DNA of 31,366 nucleotides, taken from Clostridiales bacterium (GTDB lineage Bacteria > Bacillota > Clostridia > Lachnospirales > CAG-274). Both the position numbers and the translations under genes were made by a program. Numbering within the stretch: the stretch's first letter is position 1; each line of letters starts with the position of its first letter. The notes beneath the pieces were generated by a model. That model saw only the letters and a program-made list of their open reading frames with translations, did no database searches and had not been told where the DNA came from. Positions 23,439 to 31,366 of the stretch are shown here, one piece after another. The stretch is taken from the NCBI GenBank assembly GCA_021203425.1, contig JAJQBF010000214.1:2422-33787 (forward strand), given 5' to 3'.

Positions 23439-24857
23439 ATGAAAATCAGTGATAAAAGATTAAGATACGGCACGTATTCAACACTTTCCGCAGTTGTTGT
23501 TATAGCTATTGCGGTGGTTATAAACCTCATTGCCGGAAAAGTCAATTATAAAAAGGATTTAACTCCCAATTCTATTTATGCCATAACCGAGGCAACACAG
23601 AGTGTTTTGGACGGCTTAACAGATGACGTAACAATATATGCTCTTTACCAGACAAACCAGGAGGATTCGGTTATTACCCAGGTTTTAGACCAGTATGAAA
23701 ATGCCTCGGGAAAGATAAGCGTTTCCGTAAAGGACCCTGTTCTTTATCCACAGTTTGTTGAAAAATATACAGACGGCGGTTCTGTTTCCACAGGCAGTCT
23801 TATTGTGGAATGCGGAAAGAAATATAAGATTGTTCCCTCATTTGAGCTTTATTCAACGGGAACCGATTATTTAACGGGAGATTCTACTCAAAATATAAGT
23901 GCGGAAAGTAAAATTACAAGCGCAATACAGTATGTTACGGCGGAAAGTCTTCCTGTTATATATACGGTAACGGGACACAACGAAATGACACTTTCCGACT
24001 TGGGAAGTCCTCTTGCCGAAGATTTGGAAACAGCCAACTACGAGGTTAGGGAAATAAATCTTTTTGACGAGGATATCCCCGAAGACTGTTCAATTCTTCT
24101 TTTGACAACACCTCAAAGCGACTATACGGCAGACGAAGCCGCAAAGGTTAAGGCTTATCTTGCAAATGACGGAAGAGCACTTTTCCTTATTGACTATATG
24201 TATAATACATTTGAAAATGTATCAAGCATACTTGCGGATTACGGTGTATCTCTTGATAATCCCGTTATATTTGAGGGCGACGCAAATTATCAATATCAAA
24301 ACTACCCTACGGCTATTCTTCCCGATATAGCAATTCACGATGCTACGGCGGAAATGGCTCAGTCAAGAGCTCTTTTCTTAACAGCCTACGGCATAACAAC
24401 CCTTGATGACAAGCGTGTTTCAACAACTGTAGAGCCTCTTCTTACAACCTCATCTTCCGCCTTCGGAAAAATGACCGAAGACGAAACAATTACAAAGCAG
24501 GAAGGCGACACAGACGGTCCCTTTGATGTGGCTGTTGCGGTAACAGACAACACATATACCGATACATCTCACATAACAAAGCTTATTGTTTGCTCGGGCT
24601 ATTACTACACACTGTATGCTCAGGCAGATGCAATGGTAAGCTACGGAAATTCACAGTTTGTTATGGGCTGTGTAAAATGGCTCAGTGACAATTATGACAC
24701 GAGCACAGTAACAATTGCATCAAAATCACTTGCATCGGAAACATTTTATACCGATTATGCCCAGTCGGAAAGAATAAAATATACCTGTGTAATTTTCCTC
24801 CCTGTTTTCATTATAGGAATGGGCTTTGTTGTTTGGCTTTCAAGGAGGAATAAGTAA
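23439..24857 (+). CDS. GldG-like ABC transporter auxiliary protein
   Basis: A 472-residue membrane-anchored protein with an N-terminal helix (about residues 13-31), a large extracytoplasmic region and a C-terminal helix (about 447-467) followed by the basic end SRRNK. The region contains LTPNSIYAITEATQSVLDGL and the ILLLTTPQSDYTADEAAKVKAYL segment typical of the ABC_transp_aux family, to which GldG of gliding bacteria belongs. In Bacteroidota such proteins work with GldA and GldF; in Clostridia the role is unknown. It follows the permease by 13 bases and its stop touches the next start. Confidence 0.85.
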   Translation: MKISDKRLRYGTYSTLSAVVVIAIAVVINLIAGKVNYKKDLTPNSIYAITEATQSVLDGLTDDVTIYALYQTNQEDSVITQVLDQYENASGKISVSVKDPVLYPQFVEKYTDGGSVSTGSLIVECGKKYKIVPSFELYSTGTDYLTGDSTQNISAESKITSAIQYVTAESLPVIYTVTGHNEMTLSDLGSPLAEDLETANYEVREINLFDEDIPEDCSILLLTTPQSDYTADEAAKVKAYLANDGRALFLIDYMYNTFENVSSILADYGVSLDNPVIFEGDANYQYQNYPTAILPDIAIHDATAEMAQSRALFLTAYGITTLDDKRVSTTVEPLLTTSSSAFGKMTEDETITKQEGDTDGPFDVAVAVTDNTYTDTSHITKLIVCSGYYYTLYAQADAMVSYGNSQFVMGCVKWLSDNYDTSTVTIASKSLASETFYTDYAQSERIKYTCVIFLPVFIIGMGFVVWLSRRNK

Positions 24858-26321
24858 ATGAAGAAAAAACTGCCTGTGCTTATAGGGCTTATTGTTCTTC
24901 TGGCGGTTTTGTCGGCTGTTTACGTTATATACAGCAACAGTGAAAACGAAGATGAAACAGCGGTGGCGGAGGAGGAAGAAGAAACTTCCGATGCAAATTC
25001 ATCTTCCGTAGTTTTCAAAGCAGCCGATGATATTGATATAACGGAAATCAGAGCGGTAAGAAATGAAATTCCCGACGGTCTTTATATATATGAGCCTTAT
25101 GACTTAAATGACAGAGAATTAAAGATATATTTAAGCGATGACGACAGCTATTATATAGAAGGCTATGAAACCTGTGTTTTAGGGGAAAATATGAGCGGCT
25201 ATATAAGCGGTTTTCGTTCTGTTATTGCCGAAACGGAGCTTACTGACCATGATGAGCTTTCCGCCTACGGTCTTGACAGCCCCAAGGGTGAATTTTATTT
25301 AACATTAAGCGACGGTTCCGAGGTTGTAATTTCCGTAGGCAATGCCACAGCCGACAAGGTGGGACATTATGTTAAAATTTCAGACAGCGACAGTGTATAT
25401 GTGGTTGTGGATTCTCTTTTGTCAAGCTGGTTTTACGGTTTAAACGATTTGCTTGACAAAACCCTTCCGGAACTTAATTTAGAGGAAATTACATTTGTTT
25501 CCGTTGTAGGTGAAGCTGCCGAAAAGGATCTTCTTATGAGCTATGAAGAAGAGGATTCTTCCGCAGAGGGAAACAACCTTACAACCCTTATAATGCATAA
25601 CCCGGTAAGCGGTCTTGTTGTTTATCCCTATAACTTACAGACTACAATATTAAGCGGTTTCAGTCAGCTTAAGCTTTGTGATATAGTTGAAATAGGGGCG
25701 AAGGATTTAAGCCTATACGGTCTTGATGAGCCTCAGTATGAACTTACCTTTATTGACACCGAAACGGTTTTTGCTCTTGATATAGGCTATTCCGCAGACA
25801 ATACCTATACCTACTGCAAGCTGCCCGAAGGCGATATTGTTTACACAACCTATACAGCCGGAGTTGACCCTGCCGTAAATTACAATATTTACGAATTTGT
25901 GGAAAGGTTTGTCAATCTCCAGTACAGACGAAATATAGATAATGTTTCGATTGAAACCTCCGATGGAAAAAACTATGTTCTATCTTTCGGAGAAGACAGT
26001 GTAAATAAAGAAGGGGTTGACAACAGAGTAGCAGACCTAAATGGGAAGCAGTATGAAAGAACGGAAATTTCAGACTTTTATCAGCTTCTTGTAGGCATTG
26101 TGTTTGAACGAATAGAGGAAAATTCCGAAATAACGGGAGAACCGGGAATGACGATAAGCTATACTCTTCTTGACGGCTCAGTCAGTACTGATAAATATTT
26201 TGACTATGATTCAAACTATTATATAGTGGAGAAGGACGGAGTTTCAACAGGCTTTATTGTCAGCAAAACCTATGTAAGCAGAATGCTTACGAAGGCGGCA
26301 GAGCTTACCGCCGAAGGCTGA
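24858..26321 (+). CDS. DUF4340-domain membrane-anchored protein
   Basis: A 487-residue protein with one N-terminal membrane helix (about residues 5-24) followed by a very acidic linker (AEEEEETSDANSS, about 37-49) and a large outside part. It shows the repeated pattern of DUF4340 proteins: YGLDSPKGEFYLTLSDGSE with IGNAT-like strands, then a second unit YGLDEPQYELTFIDTE and DIGYSADNTYTYCKL. DUF4340 proteins commonly sit beside GldG-like ABC auxiliary genes. ATG 24858 follows the stop of the previous gene directly, with AAGGAGG about 10 bases upstream inside that gene. It is the last gene of the four-gene operon. No catalytic site is evident. Confidence 0.82.
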   Translation: MKKKLPVLIGLIVLLAVLSAVYVIYSNSENEDETAVAEEEEETSDANSSSVVFKAADDIDITEIRAVRNEIPDGLYIYEPYDLNDRELKIYLSDDDSYYIEGYETCVLGENMSGYISGFRSVIAETELTDHDELSAYGLDSPKGEFYLTLSDGSEVVISVGNATADKVGHYVKISDSDSVYVVVDSLLSSWFYGLNDLLDKTLPELNLEEITFVSVVGEAAEKDLLMSYEEEDSSAEGNNLTTLIMHNPVSGLVVYPYNLQTTILSGFSQLKLCDIVEIGAKDLSLYGLDEPQYELTFIDTETVFALDIGYSADNTYTYCKLPEGDIVYTTYTAGVDPAVNYNIYEFVERFVNLQYRRNIDNVSIETSDGKNYVLSFGEDSVNKEGVDNRVADLNGKQYERTEISDFYQLLVGIVFERIEENSEITGEPGMTISYTLLDGSVSTDKYFDYDSNYYIVEKDGVSTGFIVSKTYVSRMLTKAAELTAEG

Positions 26322-26347
26322 TAACAACAATATACAGAAAACCTTTC

Positions 26348-26372
26348 ACCGCTGCTTGATTTGAGCGGCGGT
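26348..26372 (+). terminator. Hairpin after the ABC operon, possible weak terminator
   Basis: ACCGCTGCTT (26348-26357) pairs over 10 positions with GAGCGGCGGT (26363-26372), including two G-T pairs, around the loop GATTT. Only ATTATAAT follows, without a clear T run, so termination may be inefficient or need a factor. Confidence 0.55.
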
Positions 26373-26394
26373 ATTATAATGAGAAAATAAAGTA

Positions 26395-26423
26395 TTGAAA
26401 ATATGTGAGGGGTTGTGTATAAT
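26395..26423 (+). promoter_or_regulatory. Predicted sigma-A promoter for the YloU-recG pair
   Basis: TTGAAA (26395-26400) and a perfect TATAAT (26418-26423) are separated by 17 bases, about 36 bases before the start codon of the Asp23 family gene. Confidence 0.75.
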
Positions 26424-26459
26424 TAAAATGAATAAATATTTGATTTGGAGGAAATTAAA

Positions 26460-26807
26460 ATGGCTATAAAAATTGTGAACAATATGGGAGTTATTTCTAT
26501 TGACAACGATATAATACAAAATCTGGCGGCAATTACGGCTTTAGAGTGTTACGGCATCGCCGGTTTGGCGGCTGAAGATTCGGAAAAAGCCGAAATTCTC
26601 GAAGAAGACGAATATTCTAAGGCTGTTTCTCTTAAATTTTCGGAAAAGTCTATAAGTATAGATGTTCACGTTATTGTTAATTACGGAGCAAATATACAGT
26701 CTGTAGGGGATAATGTTATTGAATCCGTAAAGAGCAAGGTAGGAGATTATACAGGGGTTAAGGTTTCAGATGTGGGAGTATTTATCGAAAGAGTTTCAAT
26801 GGAATAA
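26460..26807 (+). CDS. Asp23/Gls24 family envelope stress protein (YloU-like)
   Basis: A 115-residue member of the Asp23/Gls24 (DUF322) family, with the typical start GVISIDNDIIQNLAAITALECYGIAGLA, a central VSLKFSEKSISIDVHVIVNYG strand pair and the C-terminal half ending VFIERV. Family members in Bacillota are associated with the cell envelope and alkaline or envelope stress; the molecular role is unclear. GGAGG (26447-26451) is 8 bases before ATG 26460, whereas the TTG at 26445 overlaps that site. In most Bacillota the order is yloU, fakA (yloV), recG; here recG follows directly and fakA is missing. Confidence 0.88.
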   Translation: MAIKIVNNMGVISIDNDIIQNLAAITALECYGIAGLAAEDSEKAEILEEDEYSKAVSLKFSEKSISIDVHVIVNYGANIQSVGDNVIESVKSKVGDYTGVKVSDVGVFIERVSME

Positions 26808-26833
26808 GTCTATTCGAATTAGAACTGATATAT

Positions 26834-28891
26834 ATGGATATTTATGATGATATTGGCAGTATAAAAAATGTGGGGGAAAAGCGCAGGGAGCTTTTAAACA
26901 AGGTCGGTATATATACCGTAAAGGATTTATTGGAATATATACCGAGAGATTATACAGACAGAAGTCAAATTACCCCTTTAAACGAGGTTGAACCGGGAGA
27001 AGAATATACCGTTAAGGCTAAAATAAAAGGTGATTTTCAGGTTTTTCCCAGAGGAAAACTGAAAATAGTAAAAACGGTTATTTCCGACGGAAAAGGGGAG
27101 GCGGCTGTTGTTTGGTTTAATCAGACTTATCTTAAAAACAGCCTTGACAGAAGTAAGGAATATCTTTTTACAGGGACTTTTAACCTTGTAAACGGCAGAC
27201 TGACAATGACAGCTCCTGACTTTGACCCGGTAAGAGAGAAAGAAAGTCTTAATGCCGGCAGGATTGTGCCCAAATATCGCCTGACAAAGAATTTAAACCA
27301 AAAGCTGTTAAGGCGGCTAATTTATGAAACAATAGGCGAGGCGGAGTCTCTTGTCAGGGAGTTTATTCCCCGATATATAAGAGAGGAATATAACCTCTGC
27401 GATAGGGTTTATGCCCTTAAAAACATACATTTCCCCGAAACCTCAGAGGCTTTTTTCGATGCAAGACGAAGACTTGTTTTTGAAGAGCTTTTAATTCTTC
27501 AGCTCAGACTTTTGATGCTTAAGGGTGAGATTAAAAAGAAACAAAGCGGCATAAAGTTCAGCTTTTTTGAAACGGAGCCTATTGTTGACAGACTGCCCTT
27601 TAAGCTGACAAAAGGGCAGGAAGAAACCTTAGACGAGATAACAGCCGATATGGAAAGCGGCTGCCCTATGAACAGGCTTGTTCAGGGAGACGTAGGCTCG
27701 GGAAAGACAGCTGTGGCGGAGATTTGCGCCTATATAGCCTATATAAACGGAGCACAGACAGCTGTTATGACGCCTACCGACGTTTTGGCAACACAGCATT
27801 ATGTTACATTTAAGGAGCTTTTTTCAAAACTGGGTGTAGAGGTTGTTCTTCTTAAAGGGGCTTTGAAGGCAAAAGAAAAGCGTGAAGTAAAGAAGAAAAT
27901 TGCCGAAGGGAGCGCTCATATTATAATAGGAACCCACAGCCTTATACAGGAAGGTGTGGAGTTTAAGGAGCTTGGGCTTGTAATAACCGACGAACAGCAC
28001 CGTTTCAGTGTAAATCAGCGGCGGCTGCTTACGGCAAAGGGCGAAAACCCTCATACTCTTATTATGTCGGCAACACCTATCCCCAGAACTTTGGGGCTTA
28101 TACTTTACGGCGATTTGGATATTTCCACAATAAGAACTATGCCGGCAGGAAGACAGGTTATAAACACGAGTTATGTCAATTCTTCTTATCACGAGAGAAT
28201 ATTTAAATTTATTCTTAAACATATAAAAGACGGAAGACAAGCTTATATTGTCTGCCCGATGATAGAGGAAAACGACAAAACCGAACTGAAATCAGTCAAG
28301 GCTTTTGTTAATGAGCTTGAGGGAACCTGTCTGAGGGAGGTAAGACGGGGTTTCGTCCACGGGAAGATGAAACCCGTGGAAAAACAAGAGGTTATGGACA
28401 GGTTTGCCGCCGGAGAGATTGACCTTCTTGTTGCCACAACGGTTATAGAAGTAGGTATAAACGTGCCCAATGCAAGTATTATGGTTATAGAGAATGCCGA
28501 AAGGTTCGGTCTTTCACAGCTCCATCAGCTGAGAGGAAGAGTAGGCAGGGGAAAATATCAGTCCTACTGCATACTTGTAAGCGACAGCAAAGGCGGGGAG
28601 GCAAAGGAAAGACTTAAGGTTATGGTTAAAAATTTTGACGGTTTTGACCTTTCCGAAAAGGACTTAACCCTGAGAGGTCCGGGTGATTTTTTCGGCTTAA
28701 GACAGCATGGTCTTCCGGAGTTTAAAATAGCAAACCTGTATAAGGATATGCCGATTTTAAAAGAGGTTCAGGGGCTTACGGCGAAAATTTGGGAAACAGA
28801 TAAATTTTTGGAAAAAGAAGAAAACCGAAGTCTTAAAGAAAGAATAGAAGAGGTATTCGGAGTGTATGAAAACTATCAGGCAGGTTTATAG
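26834..28891 (+). CDS. recG: ATP-dependent DNA helicase RecG
   Basis: Remodels stalled replication forks and branched DNA. The 685-residue protein has the expected order: N-terminal wedge/OB domain with NVGEKRRELLNKVGI, helicase domain 1 with Walker A GDVGSGKT at residues 285-292 and the Walker B variant DEQH at 386-389 that marks RecG, then domain 2 with GRVGRGKYQSYC and the RecG C-terminal region with LTLRGPGDFFGLRQHG. The start ATG 26834 gives the family N-terminus but has only a poor ribosome-binding site upstream. It shares a transcript with the YloU-like gene. Confidence 0.96.
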   Translation: MDIYDDIGSIKNVGEKRRELLNKVGIYTVKDLLEYIPRDYTDRSQITPLNEVEPGEEYTVKAKIKGDFQVFPRGKLKIVKTVISDGKGEAAVVWFNQTYLKNSLDRSKEYLFTGTFNLVNGRLTMTAPDFDPVREKESLNAGRIVPKYRLTKNLNQKLLRRLIYETIGEAESLVREFIPRYIREEYNLCDRVYALKNIHFPETSEAFFDARRRLVFEELLILQLRLLMLKGEIKKKQSGIKFSFFETEPIVDRLPFKLTKGQEETLDEITADMESGCPMNRLVQGDVGSGKTAVAEICAYIAYINGAQTAVMTPTDVLATQHYVTFKELFSKLGVEVVLLKGALKAKEKREVKKKIAEGSAHIIIGTHSLIQEGVEFKELGLVITDEQHRFSVNQRRLLTAKGENPHTLIMSATPIPRTLGLILYGDLDISTIRTMPAGRQVINTSYVNSSYHERIFKFILKHIKDGRQAYIVCPMIEENDKTELKSVKAFVNELEGTCLREVRRGFVHGKMKPVEKQEVMDRFAAGEIDLLVATTVIEVGINVPNASIMVIENAERFGLSQLHQLRGRVGRGKYQSYCILVSDSKGGEAKERLKVMVKNFDGFDLSEKDLTLRGPGDFFGLRQHGLPEFKIANLYKDMPILKEVQGLTAKIWETDKFLEKEENRSLKERIEEVFGVYENYQAGL

Positions 28892-28945
28892 AAATATGTT
28901 TTTATAATAAAACTATAAGGGTCTTGAATACCATTGTACTGTAAA

Positions 28946-28989
28946 AGGGATAATGAAAACCAGCAGCTTTGCCGTTTTTCATTATCCCT
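28946..28989. terminator. Long inverted repeat between convergent recG and apt
   Basis: AGGGATAATGAAAA (28946-28959) pairs perfectly over 14 bases with 28976-28989 around a 16-base loop. It lies between two genes pointing at each other and is the only such structure there, so it probably terminates both transcripts. T runs outside the stem are weak; the A/T tracts are inside the stem. Confidence 0.65.
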
Positions 28990-29024
28990 GTATTTATAAA
29001 TAAAGTTACTGTTTAAAAGCTGTG

Positions 29025-29549
29025 TTATTCTCCCTCAAAAGCCACAACCGTCTGTACGTCATAGCCCTCAAGAAGTTTTCTGCCACCTAAGTCGGGAAGT
29101 TCTATTGCAAACCTTAAGGCGGCAACGGTTCCGCCCATTTCCTCCACAAGCTCACAAATTGCCTTTGCAGTTCCGCCGGTTGCAAGAAGGTCGTCTACAA
29201 TTATAACCTTGTCACCCGGGTTAATAGCGTCCTTATGTATTTCCAAAACCTCACTGCCGTATTCAAGAGAATATTCTTTTCTCACTACTTCGGCAGGGAG
29301 CTTTCCATCTTTACGTATGGGAATAAAGCCCTTTTTAAGATTATAAGCAAGGGGCATACTGAAGATAAAGCCTCTTGACTCGGGACCGGCTATAAGGTTA
29401 AAGTCATAGCCCACAAGGCTGTCGGCTATTTCGTCTATTGTGGCTGTCATAGCAATAGGATCCTTTAAAAGTGTTGTAATATCCCTAAACATTACACCCT
29501 TAGCCGGGAAGTCGGGAATTGTTCTTATGCTGTCTAATATAATACCCAT
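29025..29549 (-). CDS. apt: Adenine phosphoribosyltransferase
   Basis: Salvages adenine to AMP with PRPP. The 174-residue protein starts with the family-like SIRTIPDFPAKGVMFRDIT, has AGPESRGFIF, a flexible loop region with RKEYSLEYG, and the PRPP-binding motif VIIVDDLLATGGT at residues 115-127. The start at 29549 has only a moderate GAGAG site upstream. It lies 28 bases after the recJ stop on the same strand and should be cotranscribed. In many Bacillota recJ-apt is followed by rel; here rel lies 23 kb away on the other strand. Confidence 0.96.
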   Translation of the reverse strand: MGIILDSIRTIPDFPAKGVMFRDITTLLKDPIAMTATIDEIADSLVGYDFNLIAGPESRGFIFSMPLAYNLKKGFIPIRKDGKLPAEVVRKEYSLEYGSEVLEIHKDAINPGDKVIIVDDLLATGGTAKAICELVEEMGGTVAALRFAIELPDLGGRKLLEGYDVQTVVAFEGE

Positions 29550-29577
29550 TAATATTCACTCTCTTTCATCTTTCAGC

Positions 29578-31332
29578 TTAAACGGACTTTCGAAAGTCCG
29601 TAATTAATATTTGTACGCTTTCATTTCCATTGTATACATTTTTTTCTATTTGGTACACAATATCCGCAAAAAATTGGAGAACATTGTTTCCCGAATATAC
29701 CTCCTCCCATTTTCGGGCGCCGTATTCGGAAATTACAAAAGCCTTCAGCTTGTCGAATATACCGAAACCGACACCTCTTAACTCCTTTTCTTCGTGGAAA
29801 AAGACGAACTGAACAAAATTTCTGTTTTTCCCCACAAACCTTATTCGCTTTATATAAACACTCCTTGCCGCAAAGACAGGGGCGGAATTTCCAACACCGA
29901 AAGGTTTCATTTTTTCAAGCTGACTGCAAAGCCCAAGGTCAATCTCGGAAAAGCCCAGTTCCCTGTCGATATAGATTTTTTCCACCATATCCTCGGGCTT
30001 AAGACTGCAGCCTTCATTAAGCCGCCGTCTCAGCTCATCAACATTTTCTTTGCGAAGAGTTAAGCCTACAGCCTGTCTGTGACCGCCGAATCTCACAAGC
30101 AAGTCCCGGCAGAGGTCAACAGCCGAAAACATATCATAGGTTTCAACGGATCTTCCGGAGCCTTTTACATAATCTTCTCCGTCTGTAAGAATAATCGTGG
30201 GACGTGAAAACCTCTCCGTTATTCTGCCTGCCGCAAGACCGGCTACACTTTCGTGTATATCCGGTTGATATTCAACAATAACCTTGTCAAGCTCTTTTGC
30301 AGAAATTGAGCTTACTGCCTTTGCAAAGGCTTCGTCTGTTAAGGCTTTTCGCTTGTCATTGAGAACCTTAAGCTCGTCTGCCAAGGTTCTTACCCTGTTT
30401 ACATCGCTTGAGAGAAAAATGTCTATATAATCCGCCGCTTTGGCCATTCTTCCGGCGGCATTTATAAAGGGACCTATTATAAAGCCTATTGTATGGTCGG
30501 TTATTTGCTTTCCCAGAATACCCTGAACGGCAACAATCTCTCTTATTCCGGGATTTGTGTTCTTTTTGGAGTTCATAAGCCTTAAGCCCATATGGGCAAT
30601 AACCCTGTTTTCCCCTTTAAGCTCCACCATATCGCAAAGTGTGGCAACAGCCGCAAATATAAACAGCTCCGCCTCTTTTTCAATCTGCATATCCAAACTG
30701 TCATAAAGCCCTCTTATAAACCTGTATGACAGACCTCCGGCACAAAATTCTCTGAAAGAATAGCCGCAGGTTGAAATTTTCATATCTATGAGAGCGTCTG
30801 CCTCCGGAAGAAACTCCCTGTCTCCGTTTTTATGAGGGGAATGATGGTCTAAAATAATCAGTTTCATTCCCAAAGACTTTATATAGCCGCATTCCTCAAG
30901 GGCGGAGATACCGTTGTCACAGCACATTATTAAATCGGCTCCGCTTTCCTTAAGTTTTTTAACAGCCCCCATATTAAGACCGTAGCCCTCTGAAAATCTG
31001 TCGGGTATGTAATAATCAACATTTCCCCCAAGCCCACGAAGTCCCTTCACAAGTATAACCGTACTCATGACCCCGTCGGCATCATAGTCGCCGTAGACTG
31101 TTATTTTTTCTCCGGATTCAATACTTGTTTTTATTATTTCATAAGCTCTTTTAAATTCTTCAAGGGCGGAGATATTTCCTAAATTTTCTAATTTCGGGTT
31201 TAAGTAGCCCAGCGCCTCATTTCTTGACACAATTCCTCTGTTAAAAAGGGAAACTGCCAAAACAGGGGAGATACCCAAATCCCTTGCCATAAGAAAAGCA
31301 CCTTTTTTAGTTCCTTTTAAAATCCATTTCAT
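29578..31332 (-). CDS. recJ: Single-stranded-DNA-specific exonuclease RecJ
   Basis: 5'-to-3' exonuclease on single-stranded DNA, used in recombination and repair. The 584-residue protein is near the usual length for core RecJ. The DHH domain shows GDYDADGV (D82, D84, D86) and LDHH at 161-164. The DHHA1 part shows GSGRSVETYDMFSA and FGGHRQAVGL near residues 395-420, and an OB-fold region follows. The start ATG 31332 has AGAGG 9 bases upstream. The gene is complete. A promoter is not visible because the window ends 34 bases upstream. Confidence 0.95.
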   Translation of the reverse strand: MKWILKGTKKGAFLMARDLGISPVLAVSLFNRGIVSRNEALGYLNPKLENLGNISALEEFKRAYEIIKTSIESGEKITVYGDYDADGVMSTVILVKGLRGLGGNVDYYIPDRFSEGYGLNMGAVKKLKESGADLIMCCDNGISALEECGYIKSLGMKLIILDHHSPHKNGDREFLPEADALIDMKISTCGYSFREFCAGGLSYRFIRGLYDSLDMQIEKEAELFIFAAVATLCDMVELKGENRVIAHMGLRLMNSKKNTNPGIREIVAVQGILGKQITDHTIGFIIGPFINAAGRMAKAADYIDIFLSSDVNRVRTLADELKVLNDKRKALTDEAFAKAVSSISAKELDKVIVEYQPDIHESVAGLAAGRITERFSRPTIILTDGEDYVKGSGRSVETYDMFSAVDLCRDLLVRFGGHRQAVGLTLRKENVDELRRRLNEGCSLKPEDMVEKIYIDRELGFSEIDLGLCSQLEKMKPFGVGNSAPVFAARSVYIKRIRFVGKNRNFVQFVFFHEEKELRGVGFGIFDKLKAFVISEYGARKWEEVYSGNNVLQFFADIVYQIEKNVYNGNESVQILITDFRKSV

Positions 31333-31366
31333 TCATATAAACCTCTGTTTGCACAGTCTTTTATAC

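Overview
This A+T-rich window carries a dense set of housekeeping genes from a bacterium of the Clostridia (phylum Bacillota). The evidence is gene order and family. A tmk-holB-ricT-tRNA methyltransferase-rsmI block matches the Bacillus tmk-yabC neighbourhood. A rel-dtd-MBL hydrolase-hemZ-hisS-aspS-folC block is typical of Clostridia. YloU lies next to recG, and recJ lies next to apt. Shine-Dalgarno sites are strong and spacing is tight, with several overlapping genes. Stop codons TAA, TAG and TGA are all used conventionally. I see no phage, IS element, CRISPR array, tRNA or rRNA.

Layout. 1-393 (minus): N-terminus of a protein that runs off the left edge, made of basic repeats. 713-5776 (plus): tmk, holB, ricT, a TrmN6-like methyltransferase, rsmI and a DUF362 protein, closed by a long structured terminator. 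6044-20386 (plus): a long gene train, rel, dtd, MBL hydrolase, hemZ, hisS, aspS, folC, two unrecognised small genes, a zinc-ribbon/TPR membrane protein, then purM, purN and purD. No terminator was seen inside this train, and a terminator follows purD. 20465-21172: a 56-residue protein resembling the tail of an antitoxin, and a small two-helix membrane protein behind its own strong promoter. 21328-26321: a four-gene ABC-type system (ATPase with a long acidic tail, permease, GldG-like auxiliary protein, DUF4340 protein). 26460-28891: an Asp23/YloU protein and recG. 29025-31332 (minus): recJ followed by apt, convergent with recG.

How the genes fit together. The first block supplies dTMP, the clamp-loader delta-prime subunit, the RNA-processing factor RicT and two RNA methyltransferases. 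The second couples the stringent-response enzyme Rel with tRNA charging (HisS, AspS), tRNA proofreading (Dtd), folate polyglutamation and three purine-synthesis steps. PurN uses a folate cofactor.

Most notable observations. (1) hemZ is interrupted by an in-frame TAA, with 51 further family-like codons after it in the same frame. (2) Two copies of a GC-rich hairpin repeat sit in opposite orientation between operon genes. Their inner stems differ in sequence but both still pair. (3) One copy supplies the dtd ribosome-binding site inside a perfect hairpin, and the other supplies the purN stop codon. (4) The four-gene Gld-like transport system has an unusual acidic ATPase tail. (5) Two genes of unknown function and one zinc-ribbon/TPR membrane protein sit between folC and purM. 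I did not find one clearly new multi-gene system; the Gld-like cluster and the folC-purM interval are the best candidates.
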